64,000 bases of DNA from Baekduia alba (GCF_028416635.1 NZ_CP114013.1:5084001-5148000); one strand, 5' to 3'; positions 41,090-49,954 are shown, numbered from the stretch's first letter. The notes: a model not told the origin generated them from the letters alone. Numbers and translations: made by a program.

Positions 41090-42370
41090 ATGAATGGATT
41101 GCTGGGGACGATCGTGGCCGCCGCGGGCGGTGGCTCCTCCGGATTCGGGGGCGGTGGCGGCGGAGGTGGCGGCGGGGGCGGCGGCTTCGGCGGCGCAGGG
41201 GGCGCGGGCGCAGGCGGCGGCTCGCCGTTCCTGTTCCTCGTGATCCTGGTCGCCGTGGTCATCTTCCTGGTGTTCTCGGGGCTGAAGGCCGCGCAGTACC
41301 GCAAGCGGCGCGCCAGGCGCGTGCGCGCGACCGAGCTGGCGGCCGCGGAGGCGGCCGGCGACGACGCCGACTTCGACCCCGAGACCGTGCGCACCGCCGC
41401 GGCGGCGCTGTTCATCGACATCCAGCGGCACTGGTCGGCCAACGACATCGACGCACTGTCGCAGATGGTCGGCGACGACCTGATGGTCGAGTGGCGCCGC
41501 CGGCTGGAGGACTTCCGGCGCAAGGGCTGGCGCAACAAGTGCGAGCCGCTGCGCGCGCCGGACGTCGAGTACATGGGGTTGATCAACCGCGAGGGCGAGG
41601 ACGAGGACCGCGTGGTCGTCCGGATCTCGGCCTCGCTGCAGGACTACGTCGTCGACGCCCGCGGCAACATGGTGATGAAGAAGGGCGAGGGCGACGCCAC
41701 GACGTCGCTGACCGAGTGGTGGACGCTGCATCCGCCCGGCGAGCGCTGGCGGCTGCTGTCGATCGAGTCCGAGGTCGAGGGCCGCCACCACCTCGAGTCC
41801 GAGCTGATCGCGGTGCCGTGGGGAGACGCGCGCGTGGCCGACCAGGCGCTGATCGAGGGCGCGGTCGCCGACGCGGTGCCCGCCGGCGTGGCGGTCGCCG
41901 AGATCGCGCCGGCCGTCGTCGACGCCGACGCGCGCGCGACCGCGCTGGACCTCTCGTTGGCCGACGGCCGCTTCGCGCCGGACGTGCTGGAGATCGCGGC
42001 GCGCCGCGCGGTCGAGGCGTGGGTGGAGGCCATCGACGGCGCCGACGACGCGCTGGAGGCGATCGCCGACCGCGACGCCATCGACACCTTGTTGTACGCC
42101 AACGGTGGCGCCGAGGGGAGCACCCGCGTCGTGGTCCGCGGGGCGCGCGTGGTCGGCCTGCAGATCGTCGCGGTCGACGCGGCGGCGACGCCCGCGACGA
42201 TGACCGCCGTCGTCACGCTGGACGGCCGGCGCTACGTCGAGGACCGCGACACCGCGGCGGTGGTCGCCGGCTCCAAGGGCCGCGACCAGCAGACGACGCA
42301 GCGCTGGACGTTCGGGCTGAGCGACGACGCCGAGCTGCCGTGGCGGCTGGCGGCGGTCGACGAGACCTAG
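41090..42370 (+). CDS. Tim44-like domain membrane protein with poly-Gly
   Basis: The 426-residue protein starts MNGLLGTIVAAAGGGSSGFG, followed by a poly-Gly and Gly/Ala stretch (about 12-45), a membrane helix (FLFLVILVAVVIFLVFSGL at about 47-65), a charged helix, and two Tim44-like domains: TAAAALFIDIQRHWSANDID and DDLMVEWRRRLEDFRRKGW, with RVVVRISASLQDYVVDARG, then a second such unit (VEAWVEAIDGADDALEAIAD). Tim44-like domains bind membranes or other proteins. It may scaffold an envelope process. It is convergent with a TetR gene on a shared CTAG. Confidence 0.8.
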   Translation: MNGLLGTIVAAAGGGSSGFGGGGGGGGGGGGGFGGAGGAGAGGGSPFLFLVILVAVVIFLVFSGLKAAQYRKRRARRVRATELAAAEAAGDDADFDPETVRTAAAALFIDIQRHWSANDIDALSQMVGDDLMVEWRRRLEDFRRKGWRNKCEPLRAPDVEYMGLINREGEDEDRVVVRISASLQDYVVDARGNMVMKKGEGDATTSLTEWWTLHPPGERWRLLSIESEVEGRHHLESELIAVPWGDARVADQALIEGAVADAVPAGVAVAEIAPAVVDADARATALDLSLADGRFAPDVLEIAARRAVEAWVEAIDGADDALEAIADRDAIDTLLYANGGAEGSTRVVVRGARVVGLQIVAVDAAATPATMTAVVTLDGRRYVEDRDTAAVVAGSKGRDQQTTQRWTFGLSDDAELPWRLAAVDET

Positions 42371-42987
42371 GACGCCGTCAGCGCGGCGACGAGCTCGTGG
42401 TCGCCGGAGGCCATGAGCGCACCGACGAGCGTGCCGATGAGCAGGCGGCGCAGCTCGTCGCGGGTGAGGTCGCCGTGGGCGATCCAGTCCAGGCAGGCGC
42501 CGTCCATGAACCACAGCCAGCCGCGGACCGCGGTGCGGGCGCCGGGCGGGACGGGCGCGCCGTCGCCGAGCACGCCGCCGAGGATGCGCTGGGCGGTGGC
42601 GGCCCGCACCTCCTCCACCAGCGCGCGGACCTCCGCGACCTCGCCGGCGGTGATGATGAGCTTGTTGTAGGCCTCGCTGTGCTCCTCGATCCAGCCGAGA
42701 TAGACGTCGAGGCTGCGCTCCAGCTGCTGGACCGGCGGCAGCGACGCGTCGGGCTCGGTGCGCGCCCGCAGCTCCTCGGCCGCCGCCTGCAGCGTCGCCT
42801 CGAAGTACGCCTGCTTGGACGGGAAGTAGTGGTACAGCAACGCCTTCGAGATCCCGGCCTCGCGGGCGATGCGCGCCATCGACAGCTCGGAGTAGGACGA
42901 CGACGTGAACAGCCGCTCGCCGAGCGCGACCAGCTGCGCCCGCCGCGCGTCGACGTCGAGGCGTCGGTAGGCCGGTCCGTCGGGCAC
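42367..42987 (-). CDS. TetR-family regulator
   Basis: The 206-residue protein (GTG 42987) has the TetR DNA-binding domain ARRAQLVALGERLFTSSSYS, ELSMARIAREAGISKALLYH, YFPSKQAYFEATL at about 14-63 and a ligand domain (SLDVYLGWIEEHSEAYNKLI). The pattern is typical of the AcrR-like repressor group. It is divergent from the MFS gene at 43063 (gap 75 bp), so it likely represses that exporter. No dyad was recognised in the gap. Its stop codon shares CTAG with the Tim44-like gene. Confidence 0.92.
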   Translation of the reverse strand: MPDGPAYRRLDVDARRAQLVALGERLFTSSSYSELSMARIAREAGISKALLYHYFPSKQAYFEATLQAAAEELRARTEPDASLPPVQQLERSLDVYLGWIEEHSEAYNKLIITAGEVAEVRALVEEVRAATAQRILGGVLGDGAPVPPGARTAVRGWLWFMDGACLDWIAHGDLTRDELRRLLIGTLVGALMASGDHELVAALTAS

Positions 42988-43062
42988 GCGGCCAGCGTAC
43001 CCGCCTCCTGACCTGCGGTCGGCAAGCGATCCCCCACGGGCGCCGGCCCGGCCCGGCAGACT

Positions 43063-44721
43063 GTGGCGCACGTGCGGTTCCGCCACGCCCTGCTCGCCGT
43101 CGCCGCGGGCCTCGCCCTCGCCGACGCGTCGATCGTCACGCTCGCGCTGCCCGAGCTGCTGCGCGAGCTGGACACCTCGGTGGAGGGCGTCGCGGCGGTC
43201 CTCGGCGTCTACACCGTCGTGCTCGCGGCGGCGCTCATCCCGGTCGAGCGCCTGCAGCGGACGATCGGCGCGCCGCGCACCGGCGGCGGCGGCCTGGCGC
43301 TGTTCGCGCTCGCCTCGCTCGCCGCCGGCGCCAGCGACTCGCTCGGCGTGCTGCTCGCCGCCCGCGGCGTGCAGGCCGTCGGTGGCGCGGCCGCGCTCGT
43401 CGCGGCCTTCGCGCTGCTGGAGCCGGGCGGCGCCGCCGGCGAGCGCGGGCGCCGCCTGTGGCTGGGCGCCGCCGTCCTGGCGACCGCGATCGGCCCCGCG
43501 CTCGGCGGCGCGCTGACCGAGGCGTTCTCGTGGCGCTCGATCTTCTACTTCCAGGCGCCGGTCGCCGCGCTCGCCGCCGTGGCCGCGCTGCGCGAGCCGC
43601 GCCGCGACACGCGTCCGCTGCCGGTGCCGGCCGGCGGCCTGCGGATCACGTTCGGGCCCGCCGCCGCGCTCGCGCTCGTCTCGGCCGCCCTGACGGCCGT
43701 CCTCTTCCTCCTCGTGCTGCTGCTCGTCGCCGGCTGGGACGCCTCGCCGCTGGCCGCCGCCGCGACCGTCACGGTCATCCCGGCCGGCGCGCTGATCGGC
43801 TCGCGCATCGGCGGCGACGCCCGCGCCCGGGCCGCGGCCGGCTGCGCGCTCGTCGGCGCCGGCGTGCTCGCCCTCGCGTTCCTGCCCGACGCGCACCTGC
43901 CGTGGACGTTCGCGCCGCAGGCCGCGGCGGGCCTCGGGATGGGCCTCGCCCTCCCCGCGCTCGGCGGCGAGCTGCTGCCCGAGCGCGACCCGCAGGACGC
44001 GTCGCGCCTGCTGGTCCTGCGCCACGTCGGCATCGCGCTGGCGCTGATCGTGCTCGCGCCGATCGTCTCGCACGACCTCACGACCTCGACCGACCGCGCC
44101 AAGGAGCGCGGGGTCGCCGTCGTCCTGGACGCCAAGCTCAAGCCGACCGACAAGCTGCGCCTCGCGCCTGACCTGCTCGCGGGCGTCGACGACGACCAGC
44201 CGCGCCACGGCCTCCGGCAAGCGCTGCGCAAGGGCGAGAGCACGATCCCGGCCGACGACCGGCCCGCCTACGACGACCTCGCCCACCGCACCGACGACAC
44301 GCTCGTGCTCGCGGTCGGCGAGGCGTTCCGGACGGCGTTCCTGGTGACCGGCGCGCTCGCGCTGCTCGCGGCGGCGGCGGTCCTGCCGCGCGGACGTTGG
44401 ACCGCCGCGCTGGTCGGCGTGGCCGCCACGACCGCCGCGCTCCCGCTGGCCTACGTCGCCGCGCACCACGTCGCGGCCCCGGAGGCCGTGACGATCCGCG
44501 ACCCGTGCGAGCAGCGCAGCCTGCCCGGCACCGGCGGCCTGGAGGGCTTCATCCAGGATCGCGCCCTCGAGCTCCTCGACACCGCCGCCTGCCGCGCCGG
44601 CGCCTCACGCGAGGAGCTGGTCCTGGCGCTCACGGACGAGGGCGACCGCAAGAAGTTCGAGGAGCGCCACGGGGTCGACCCACGCAGCCTCTCCACGGTC
44701 CTTCAGGGACTGCTGGGCTAG
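43063..44721 (+). CDS. MFS transporter with unusual C-terminal domain
   Basis: The 552-residue protein has an MFS core of twelve or more helices (residues about 1-340, with RFRHALLAVAAGLALADASI, VVLAAALIPVERLQRTIG, and RSIFYFQAPVAALAAVAAL). After helix 11 (RHVGIALALIVLAPIVSHDL) an approximately 110-residue hydrophilic stretch follows (DKLRLAPDLLAGVDDDQPRH, YDDLAHRTDDTLVLA), two more helices (about 425-470) and a hydrophilic tail with two Cys (IRDPCEQRSLPGTGGLEGFI, DTAACRAGASREELVLALTD). Start GTG 43063 or 43072. It is a DHA2-like exporter with extra domains and is divergent from a TetR gene. The role of the tail is unknown. Confidence 0.82.
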   Translation: MAHVRFRHALLAVAAGLALADASIVTLALPELLRELDTSVEGVAAVLGVYTVVLAAALIPVERLQRTIGAPRTGGGGLALFALASLAAGASDSLGVLLAARGVQAVGGAAALVAAFALLEPGGAAGERGRRLWLGAAVLATAIGPALGGALTEAFSWRSIFYFQAPVAALAAVAALREPRRDTRPLPVPAGGLRITFGPAAALALVSAALTAVLFLLVLLLVAGWDASPLAAAATVTVIPAGALIGSRIGGDARARAAAGCALVGAGVLALAFLPDAHLPWTFAPQAAAGLGMGLALPALGGELLPERDPQDASRLLVLRHVGIALALIVLAPIVSHDLTTSTDRAKERGVAVVLDAKLKPTDKLRLAPDLLAGVDDDQPRHGLRQALRKGESTIPADDRPAYDDLAHRTDDTLVLAVGEAFRTAFLVTGALALLAAAAVLPRGRWTAALVGVAATTAALPLAYVAAHHVAAPEAVTIRDPCEQRSLPGTGGLEGFIQDRALELLDTAACRAGASREELVLALTDEGDRKKFEERHGVDPRSLSTVLQGLLG

Positions 44722-44725
44722 AGCC

Positions 44726-45439
44726 CTAGAGCAGCTCCGGCAGCGCTTCCTGCGGGTCGCCGTGCAGCAGCCAGCCGTTGTCGGTCCGCTCGACCAGGCC
44801 GCGGCGCGTCAGCACGCCGAGCGCCGTCGTCACCGACGGGCGCCGCGCGCCGACGAGCTTGCCGATCGTCTCGTGCGTGAGCGACAGCGGGACGCGCACG
44901 CCCTGCGGCGACACGCGGCCGTAGCGGTCGGCCAGGAGCCACAGGAGCACCAGCACGCGGGCGTCCACGCGCGGGACCTGGGCGATGGCGCGCTGCACCG
45001 CCAGCTGCCGCGAGCGGCGCGCGGTGCGGCCGATCAGCGTGTCGAGCATCGTCGGCCAGCGTCCGGCGACCGCCGCGAAGCGCCGGTCGAGCACGGCGAC
45101 GCGCGCCGGCTCGAGGACCGCCCACGTGATCGAGCCGGGCAGCGGGTCGAGCGACGTCTCGTCGTCCCAGGGCCGGATCACGTCGCCCTGGCCGAGCAGC
45201 TCGGTGGTAGATCGCTTCGCCAGCTCGACGTCGCGCGTGATCAGGCCGTCGAGGACGAGCAGCCCCACGGCCGGGGCCGCGCTCTCGCTGTTGGGCGAGG
45301 GGAACTCGAACGGACCGGTGGGGAGCGCGTGCACGACGGCGACGGCGTGACGGCGCGCGAGATCCCGGGCATCCCCGCTCAGACCCGCCCCCATCTCGGG
45401 GTCGGCGTCGAGGATCGAGATCAGTGGACGAGAGGTCAT
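44726..45439 (-). CDS. Crp/Fnr-family transcriptional regulator
   Basis: The 237-residue protein begins MTSRPLISILDADPEMGAGL. It has a cyclic-nucleotide-binding-like beta domain (about 25-130, LLVLDGLITRDVELAKRSTT, VIRPWDDET) and a C-terminal winged helix (about 160-230): VPRVDARVLVLLWLLADRYG, PLSLTHETIGKLVGARRPSV, TTALGVLTRRGLVERTDNGW. The cAMP-binding loop signature is absent, so the ligand is not cAMP or it is ligand-free. An ATGTCC-N6-GGACAT dyad lies 139 bp upstream of its start. It is divergent from yqgE and may regulate it. Confidence 0.88.
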   Translation of the reverse strand: MTSRPLISILDADPEMGAGLSGDARDLARRHAVAVVHALPTGPFEFPSPNSESAAPAVGLLVLDGLITRDVELAKRSTTELLGQGDVIRPWDDETSLDPLPGSITWAVLEPARVAVLDRRFAAVAGRWPTMLDTLIGRTARRSRQLAVQRAIAQVPRVDARVLVLLWLLADRYGRVSPQGVRVPLSLTHETIGKLVGARRPSVTTALGVLTRRGLVERTDNGWLLHGDPQEALPELL

Positions 45440-45577
45440 TGTCTGACTGGACACCAGGCTTCGGGTCTTCCCCGTCTGATCGGAGACAAACACGCCGCCC
45501 GCACCGCAACTCAAGCTTGAGTAGGGATGGACCGGAATTTCGTTCGTCGTGTCTTGATTTCGCTGGGACGTCGCGGA

Positions 45578-45595
45578 ATGTCCACCAACGGACAT
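45578..45595. promoter_or_regulatory. CRP-shaped dyad between crp-like and yqgE genes
   Basis: ATGTCC-ACCAAC-GGACAT has perfect 6-bp arms and an N6 spacer, the same layout as CRP sites (arm-N6-arm) with a different arm sequence. It is 139 bp from the Crp-type gene and 105 bp from yqgE, so it may be the binding site of that regulator. Confidence 0.5.
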
Positions 45596-45699
45596 GGTGT
45601 ACAACGCCCCTGCTTCTAGAGCCACCGTTCGGGGGCGGACCACCTCGGGTAGCCGCCCTTCCGATGGCCGATCTCGACCCTGGCACCATGAGGGGCCCC

Positions 45700-46245
45700 A
45701 TGAGCTTCCTCGAAGGGCAGCTGCTCGTCGCCTCCCCCGCGATGTCGGATCCGAACTTCGCGCGCACCGTCGTGGCGATCGCCAACCACGACGAGGACGG
45801 CGCGCTCGGGATCGTCTTGAACCGGCCGAGCGAGACCGAGGTCGTCGAGGCGGTCCCGGAGCTCGACGGCGTCATGGACCCCGACGAGCTCGTCTACGTC
45901 GGCGGCCCGGTCCAGCCCGCGTCGATCGTCGTCCTGGCCGAGTTCGAGGACCCGGCCGAGGCGGCCTACCTCGTGGTCGACGCCGTCGGCCTCGTCTCCG
46001 ACCGCACCGGCCTGGAGCGCCTCGGGTCCGCGACGGCTCGCCGCCGCGTCTACGCCGGCTACACCGGCTGGGGCCCCGGCCAGTTGGAGGCCGAGCTGGA
46101 GCGCGAGGACTGGATCGTCGAGCCCGCGCTGGCCGCGGACGTCTTCGCCGAGGACCCGGGCGAGCTCTGGGGCAGCGTGCTGCAGCGCAAGGGCGGCCAG
46201 TTCCGCCTGCTGGCGCGGATGCCGGTCGACCCGACCGTGAACTAG
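45700..46245 (+). CDS. yqgE: YqgE/AlgH-family protein (UPF0301)
   Basis: The 181-residue protein MSFLEGQLLVASPAMSDPNF has the AlgH/YqgE signature FARTVVAIANHDEDGALGIV with LNRP, then LVYVGGPVQPASIVVLAEFE and VYAGYTGWGPGQLEAELERE DW in order. The function of the family is not known; AlgH was named from alginate regulation in Pseudomonas. GAGGGG 4 bases before ATG 45700 favours this start; ATG 45664 would add 12 residues. It is divergent from the Crp-type gene. The 69-bp repeat lies 20 bases beyond its end. Confidence 0.92.
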   Translation: MSFLEGQLLVASPAMSDPNFARTVVAIANHDEDGALGIVLNRPSETEVVEAVPELDGVMDPDELVYVGGPVQPASIVVLAEFEDPAEAAYLVVDAVGLVSDRTGLERLGSATARRRVYAGYTGWGPGQLEAELEREDWIVEPALAADVFAEDPGELWGSVLQRKGGQFRLLARMPVDPTVN

Positions 46246-46265
46246 CGGCGTGCATCCACGTCCAG

Positions 46266-46334
46266 CCGCGGGTTTCGCCCCCTGGGCGAACACCCGCAAG
46301 GGAACCTGGCCCCCTGGGCCAGCGTTCCCCTAGC
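46266..46334. repeat. 69-bp double-hairpin repeat, copy 2
   Basis: Identical over 69 bp to 9574-9642. It includes the stop codon (46330-46332) of the small minus-strand gene at 46330-46509 and fills the gap to yqgE. In both copies the element starts directly at a minus-strand stop and reads outwards from it. Flanks of the two copies are unrelated. Confidence 0.85.
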
Positions 46335-46509
46335 TCGCGACCAGCGCGAGCACCACGACGACCACGATCCCGACGCCGATCAACCCGTACACGACGGTCT
46401 GCGCGGGCCAGTTGCGCCGCCAGCTCGCGGGGTCGGAGCGGTCGCGCGTGACGTGCCCCTCCGGCGGCGTCCCGACCCAGTCGTCATCGTCGTCGTATCC
46501 AGGGCTCAT
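46330..46509 (-). CDS. Small single-span membrane protein
   Basis: The 59-residue protein has an acidic N-terminus (MSPGYDDDDDWVGTPP), a Trp/Arg segment DPASWRRNWPAQTV and one membrane helix YGLIGVGIVVVVVLALVAS at the C-terminus, so it is tail-anchored. It is divergent from the coiled-coil protein gene, 30 bp away. No family or function is recognised. The stop codon is in the 69-bp repeat. Confidence 0.7.
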   Translation of the reverse strand: MSPGYDDDDDWVGTPPEGHVTRDRSDPASWRRNWPAQTVVYGLIGVGIVVVVVLALVAS

Positions 46510-46539
46510 GTCGTAGGAGTACCCGATACCTTCCGCCGC

Positions 46540-47883
46540 GTGGCGAAGAAGAAGCCCGCACGTCCCGCGCGCCCTAAGAAGTCCGCCGAGCCGACCACCG
46601 CGCAGCTGCGTCAGGAGTACTACGCGCGCCGGGCCGCCGAGCAGGCGCTCGAGGAGCTCGGGCTGCGCATGGACGAGCGACCAGCGCCCAAGGGCGACGC
46701 CCACTGGTGGGCGGCGACCAGGGACGCGCTGGACCGCCTGGAGATCATGCACGCCACCTGGCGCTTCACCGGCCTGACCGGCTACGCGCCCGAGCCGCAG
46801 GACTTCGACCCGGACTCCGGCTGGCCAACCGCCGAGGAGGTCGAGGCGGTCTTCGGCTCGTGGGACAAGATGCTCGACGAGTCGGGCATCGACGACGCGA
46901 TCTTCGGCGTCGTGATCGAGAAGGCGCTCGCCGCGCACGAGCAGCTCGCGGCTCGGGAGAAGGAGCTCGAGCTGCGCGCCGGCAAGCTCGAGGACGAGGC
47001 CAAGAAGATCCCGGAGCTCAAGCGCCGTGAGGAGGTCGCGCGGGCCAAGCGCGACGAGGCCGACGACGCCCGCGCCGCGGCCGAGGCCGACCGCGACGCG
47101 GTAGCCCGCGAGCGCGACAGCGCCCGCGGCGAGCTCGCGGCGCTCCAGGCCGAGGCCACCGAGCTGCGCGCCGCCGCCGCCGCGTCCGCCGACGCGCCGC
47201 CCGCCGAGACCGAGTTGTTGGAGGAGATGGAGCGCGCGCTCGTCGACGTCGCCGCCACCCAGCACGCGCGCGACGAGCTGCACGACCGCATGGAGCGCCT
47301 GCGCACGGAGCGCGAGCAGGACCGCCGCACGATCGCCGAGCTCACGCAGCTGCTGGCGCGCGTGGACGCCGAGGGCGCCGAGGCGGCGGACGGCACGGTC
47401 GTCGCCGAGGCCGAAGAGGTCCCGCCGGCCACCGTCCTCGAAGCCGTCGAGCGCGCCGCCGCCGAGAGCAAGCACCTCGTCTTCGCCCCCAAGGCGTTCG
47501 AGACCGCGTCGGAGTCGCCGTTCCGCCGGCCGGGGCTCGTGCTCCGCACGCTGCGCGGGCTGGACGCGCTGGCGGCCCGGTACGCGCAGGGCGACATGGG
47601 CAAGTCGCTCGGCCAGGCCGCCGCCGAGCACGGCATCACGCAGTGGAAGCCCGACATCGCCGAGACGACCCGCAAGCGCTACGAGGACGACTACTCGTTC
47701 TTCCTGTCCGGACCGGGGTCGCCGAAGCTCTGGGTCGGGCCGCACATCGGCCTCGGCTCCGGGTCAGGCGCGCAGTTCATCGCGCGCATCTACCTCCACG
47801 TCTCCGACGGCAGCGACCCGGACGTGCCGCGCGGCATCGTCGTCGCGGTCGTCGGCCGCCACCTGCCCGACACGACGACCTAG
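46540..47883 (+). CDS. Coiled-coil protein with unknown C-terminal domain
   Basis: The 447-residue protein begins with a basic tail (GTG 46540, VAKKKPARPARPKKSAEP). Residues 20-130 include WRFTGLTGYAPEPQDFDPDS and WPTAEEVEAVFGSWDKMLDE, which resembles the homing-endonuclease-associated repeat. Next is a long coiled coil (about 135-290, rich in Glu, Arg and Ala, without Pro). Residues 300-447 form a separate globular domain: LVLRTLRGLDALAARYAQGD, ITQWKPDIAETTRKRYEDDY, FLSGPGSPKLWVGPHIGLGS, ARIYLHVSDGSDPDVPRGIV, VAVVGRHLPDTTT. I do not recognise that domain. A nuclease-like or DNA-linked role is a guess based on the N-terminal repeat. Confidence 0.75.
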   Translation: MAKKKPARPARPKKSAEPTTAQLRQEYYARRAAEQALEELGLRMDERPAPKGDAHWWAATRDALDRLEIMHATWRFTGLTGYAPEPQDFDPDSGWPTAEEVEAVFGSWDKMLDESGIDDAIFGVVIEKALAAHEQLAAREKELELRAGKLEDEAKKIPELKRREEVARAKRDEADDARAAAEADRDAVARERDSARGELAALQAEATELRAAAAASADAPPAETELLEEMERALVDVAATQHARDELHDRMERLRTEREQDRRTIAELTQLLARVDAEGAEAADGTVVAEAEEVPPATVLEAVERAAAESKHLVFAPKAFETASESPFRRPGLVLRTLRGLDALAARYAQGDMGKSLGQAAAEHGITQWKPDIAETTRKRYEDDYSFFLSGPGSPKLWVGPHIGLGSGSGAQFIARIYLHVSDGSDPDVPRGIVVAVVGRHLPDTTT

Positions 47884-47959
47884 CCGCCACGCGAGATCGG
47901 GGGCTATCCCCCGGATTCGCGGGGCGCGGCGCCGGCGCCGGTACCGTGCTCGACGCACC

Positions 47960-48622
47960 ATGACCACGCGCGCCGTCATCGAGGACGAGCTCCGCCCGCT
48001 GCTGCGCGGCGTCTCGCACGCCTACGCCTTCTGGGCGGCGCTGGTCGCCGCGATCGTGCTCACCGCGGTCGTCCCGGCGGGCACGCCCCGCGTCGGCGCG
48101 GTCGTCTACGGCAGCGGGCTGTGCGGGCTGTTCGCCGCGTCGGGCACCTACCACCGCTGGCGCTGGAACCCGCGCTGGCGGCCGCTGCTGCGCCGCATCG
48201 ACCACTCCACGATCTTCGTCTTCATCGCCGCGACCTACACGCCTGTCGCGCTGCTGGTGATGCACGGGACGCTGCGCTGGGCGATCCTCGTCGCGGTCTG
48301 GGTCGGCGCGCTGGGCGGCGTGATCCTGTCGGTCGCGTGGATCACCGCGCCCCGCGTCCTGAGCGCGCTCTGCTACCTCGCGCTCGGCTGGGTCTCCCTC
48401 TTCGCGCTGCCGCAGATGGTCGACCGCCTCGACATCGCCCCGCTGGTCCTGCTCGCCGTCGGCGGCCTCCTCTACTCGCTCGGCGCCGTCGTCTACGCGA
48501 CCAAGCGCCCGAACCCGTGGCCGCAGACCTTCGGCTTCCACGAGGTCTTCCACGTCCTCGTGATCCTGGCCGCGGCCGTGCAGTTCGTCGCGCTCGCGGG
48601 CTGGGTCTTCCCGCACGGCTAG
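47960..48622 (+). CDS. PAQR/hemolysin III-family membrane protein
   Basis: The 220-residue protein has seven helices. The family landmarks are SHAYAFWAALVAAIVL, SGTYHRWRWNPRWRPLLRRI (first conserved His/Ser), DHSTIFVFIAATYTPVALLV (Asp-His) and GFHEVFHVLVILAAAVQ (His-x3-His), which form a metal site in this fold. Bacterial hemolysin III proteins are membrane hydrolase-like enzymes with unknown substrate. It has its own transcription unit between the coiled-coil gene and the acyl-CoA dehydrogenase gene. Confidence 0.92.
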   Translation: MTTRAVIEDELRPLLRGVSHAYAFWAALVAAIVLTAVVPAGTPRVGAVVYGSGLCGLFAASGTYHRWRWNPRWRPLLRRIDHSTIFVFIAATYTPVALLVMHGTLRWAILVAVWVGALGGVILSVAWITAPRVLSALCYLALGWVSLFALPQMVDRLDIAPLVLLAVGGLLYSLGAVVYATKRPNPWPQTFGFHEVFHVLVILAAAVQFVALAGWVFPHG

Positions 48623-48689
48623 CCGTTCGTCGCGGTTCGCCGCGGACAACTGAACGCTCCCGTTCCTACTTCCTGGTAGCTTCGGTGCC

Positions 48690-49949
48690 ATGGCCAGCAC
48701 CGTCGAGACTCCCCAGAGCACCGAGACCCCCGCCGAGCCGACCTTCACGCTCGCGCTGACGCAGGATCAGAAGGACATGCGCGAATGGGTCCACGGCTTC
48801 GCCGAGGGCGTCGTCCGCCCCGCCGCCCACGAGTGGGACGAGCGCGAGGAGACGCCGTGGCCGATCATCCAGGAGGCCGCGAAGATCGGCCTCTACGGCT
48901 TCGAGTCGCTGCAGCAGTTCGCCGCCGACCCGAGCGGCCTGACGATGCCGATCGTCCAGGAGGAGCTCTTCTGGGGCGACGCCGGCATCGGCATGGCGAT
49001 CATGGGCACGGGCCTGGCCGCGGCGGCGATCGCCGGCCAGGGCACGTGGGAGCAGGTCATGGAGTGGATCCCGCAGTGCTACGGCACCGAGGACGACGTC
49101 AAGGTCGCCGCGTTCTGCGCGAGCGAGCCCAACGCCGGCTCCGACGTCTCCAACATCCGCACGACGGCCAAGTACGACGAGGCCAGCGACACGTGGGTCC
49201 TCAACGGCCAGAAGGCCTGGGCGACCAACGGCGGCATCGCCGACGTCCACGTGGTGATCGCCCAGACCGACCGCGAGCTGGGCTCGCGCGGCCACGCGGC
49301 GTTCATCGTCCCGATCGCGACCGAGGGCATCGAGCAGGGCGCGAAGGTCAAGAAGCACGGCCTGCGCGCCTCGCACACCGCGGACGTCCACCTCGACGAC
49401 TGCCGGATCCCGGGCCGCAACCTGCTCGGCGGCAAGGAGAAGCTCGACGAGCGCCTCGCCCGCGTCCGCGAGGGCAAGAAGGGCAAGACGCAGGCCGCGA
49501 TGCAGACCTTCGAGGCGACGCGCCCGGTCGTCGGCTCCCAGGCGCTCGGCATCGCCCGCGCCGCCTACGAGTACGCGCTCGACTACGCCAAGGAGCGCGA
49601 GCAGTTCGGCAAGAAGATCATCGAGAACCAGTCGATCGCCTTCGCGCTGGCCAACATCAAGATGGAGCTCGACGCCGCGCGCCTGCTCGTCTGGCGCGCC
49701 TCGTGGATGGCCCGCAACGGCATCCCGTTCGAGAACGCCGAGGGCTCGATGTCCAAGCTGAAGGCCGGCGAGGTCGCGGTCTGGGCGACCGAGCGCGCGA
49801 TCCAGATCATGGGCGGCAACGGCTACACCCGCGAGTACCCGGTCGAGCGCTGGCACCGCGACTCCAAGATCTACACGATCTTCGAGGGCACCAGCGAGAT
49901 GCAGCAGCTGGTCATCGCCCGGGCGATCTCGGGCATGCGGATCGCCTAG
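48690..49949 (+). CDS. Acyl-CoA dehydrogenase
   Basis: The 419-residue protein has the three-domain ACAD fold. It shows ITEE-like start QDQKDMREWVHGFAEGVVRP, AAFCASEPNAGSDVSNIRTT and VLNGQKAWATNGGIADVHVV (FAD and substrate segments), GIARAAYEYALDYAKEREQF GKKI and the catalytic Glu in KIYTIFEGTSEMQQL near 390. It oxidises acyl-CoA to enoyl-CoA with FAD and electron transfer flavoprotein. Chain length is not told. The TetR-type gene starts 5 bases after its stop, so the pair is an operon. No ETF gene is near. Confidence 0.95.
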   Translation: MASTVETPQSTETPAEPTFTLALTQDQKDMREWVHGFAEGVVRPAAHEWDEREETPWPIIQEAAKIGLYGFESLQQFAADPSGLTMPIVQEELFWGDAGIGMAIMGTGLAAAAIAGQGTWEQVMEWIPQCYGTEDDVKVAAFCASEPNAGSDVSNIRTTAKYDEASDTWVLNGQKAWATNGGIADVHVVIAQTDRELGSRGHAAFIVPIATEGIEQGAKVKKHGLRASHTADVHLDDCRIPGRNLLGGKEKLDERLARVREGKKGKTQAAMQTFEATRPVVGSQALGIARAAYEYALDYAKEREQFGKKIIENQSIAFALANIKMELDAARLLVWRASWMARNGIPFENAEGSMSKLKAGEVAVWATERAIQIMGGNGYTREYPVERWHRDSKIYTIFEGTSEMQQLVIARAISGMRIA

Positions 49950-49954
49950 TCGCC

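Noticed and set aside
41130-41225. Run of GGC/GGT codons as a possible repeat element
   Set aside because: It is the poly-Gly linker inside the Tim44-like protein; the frame continues through it and the codons vary.
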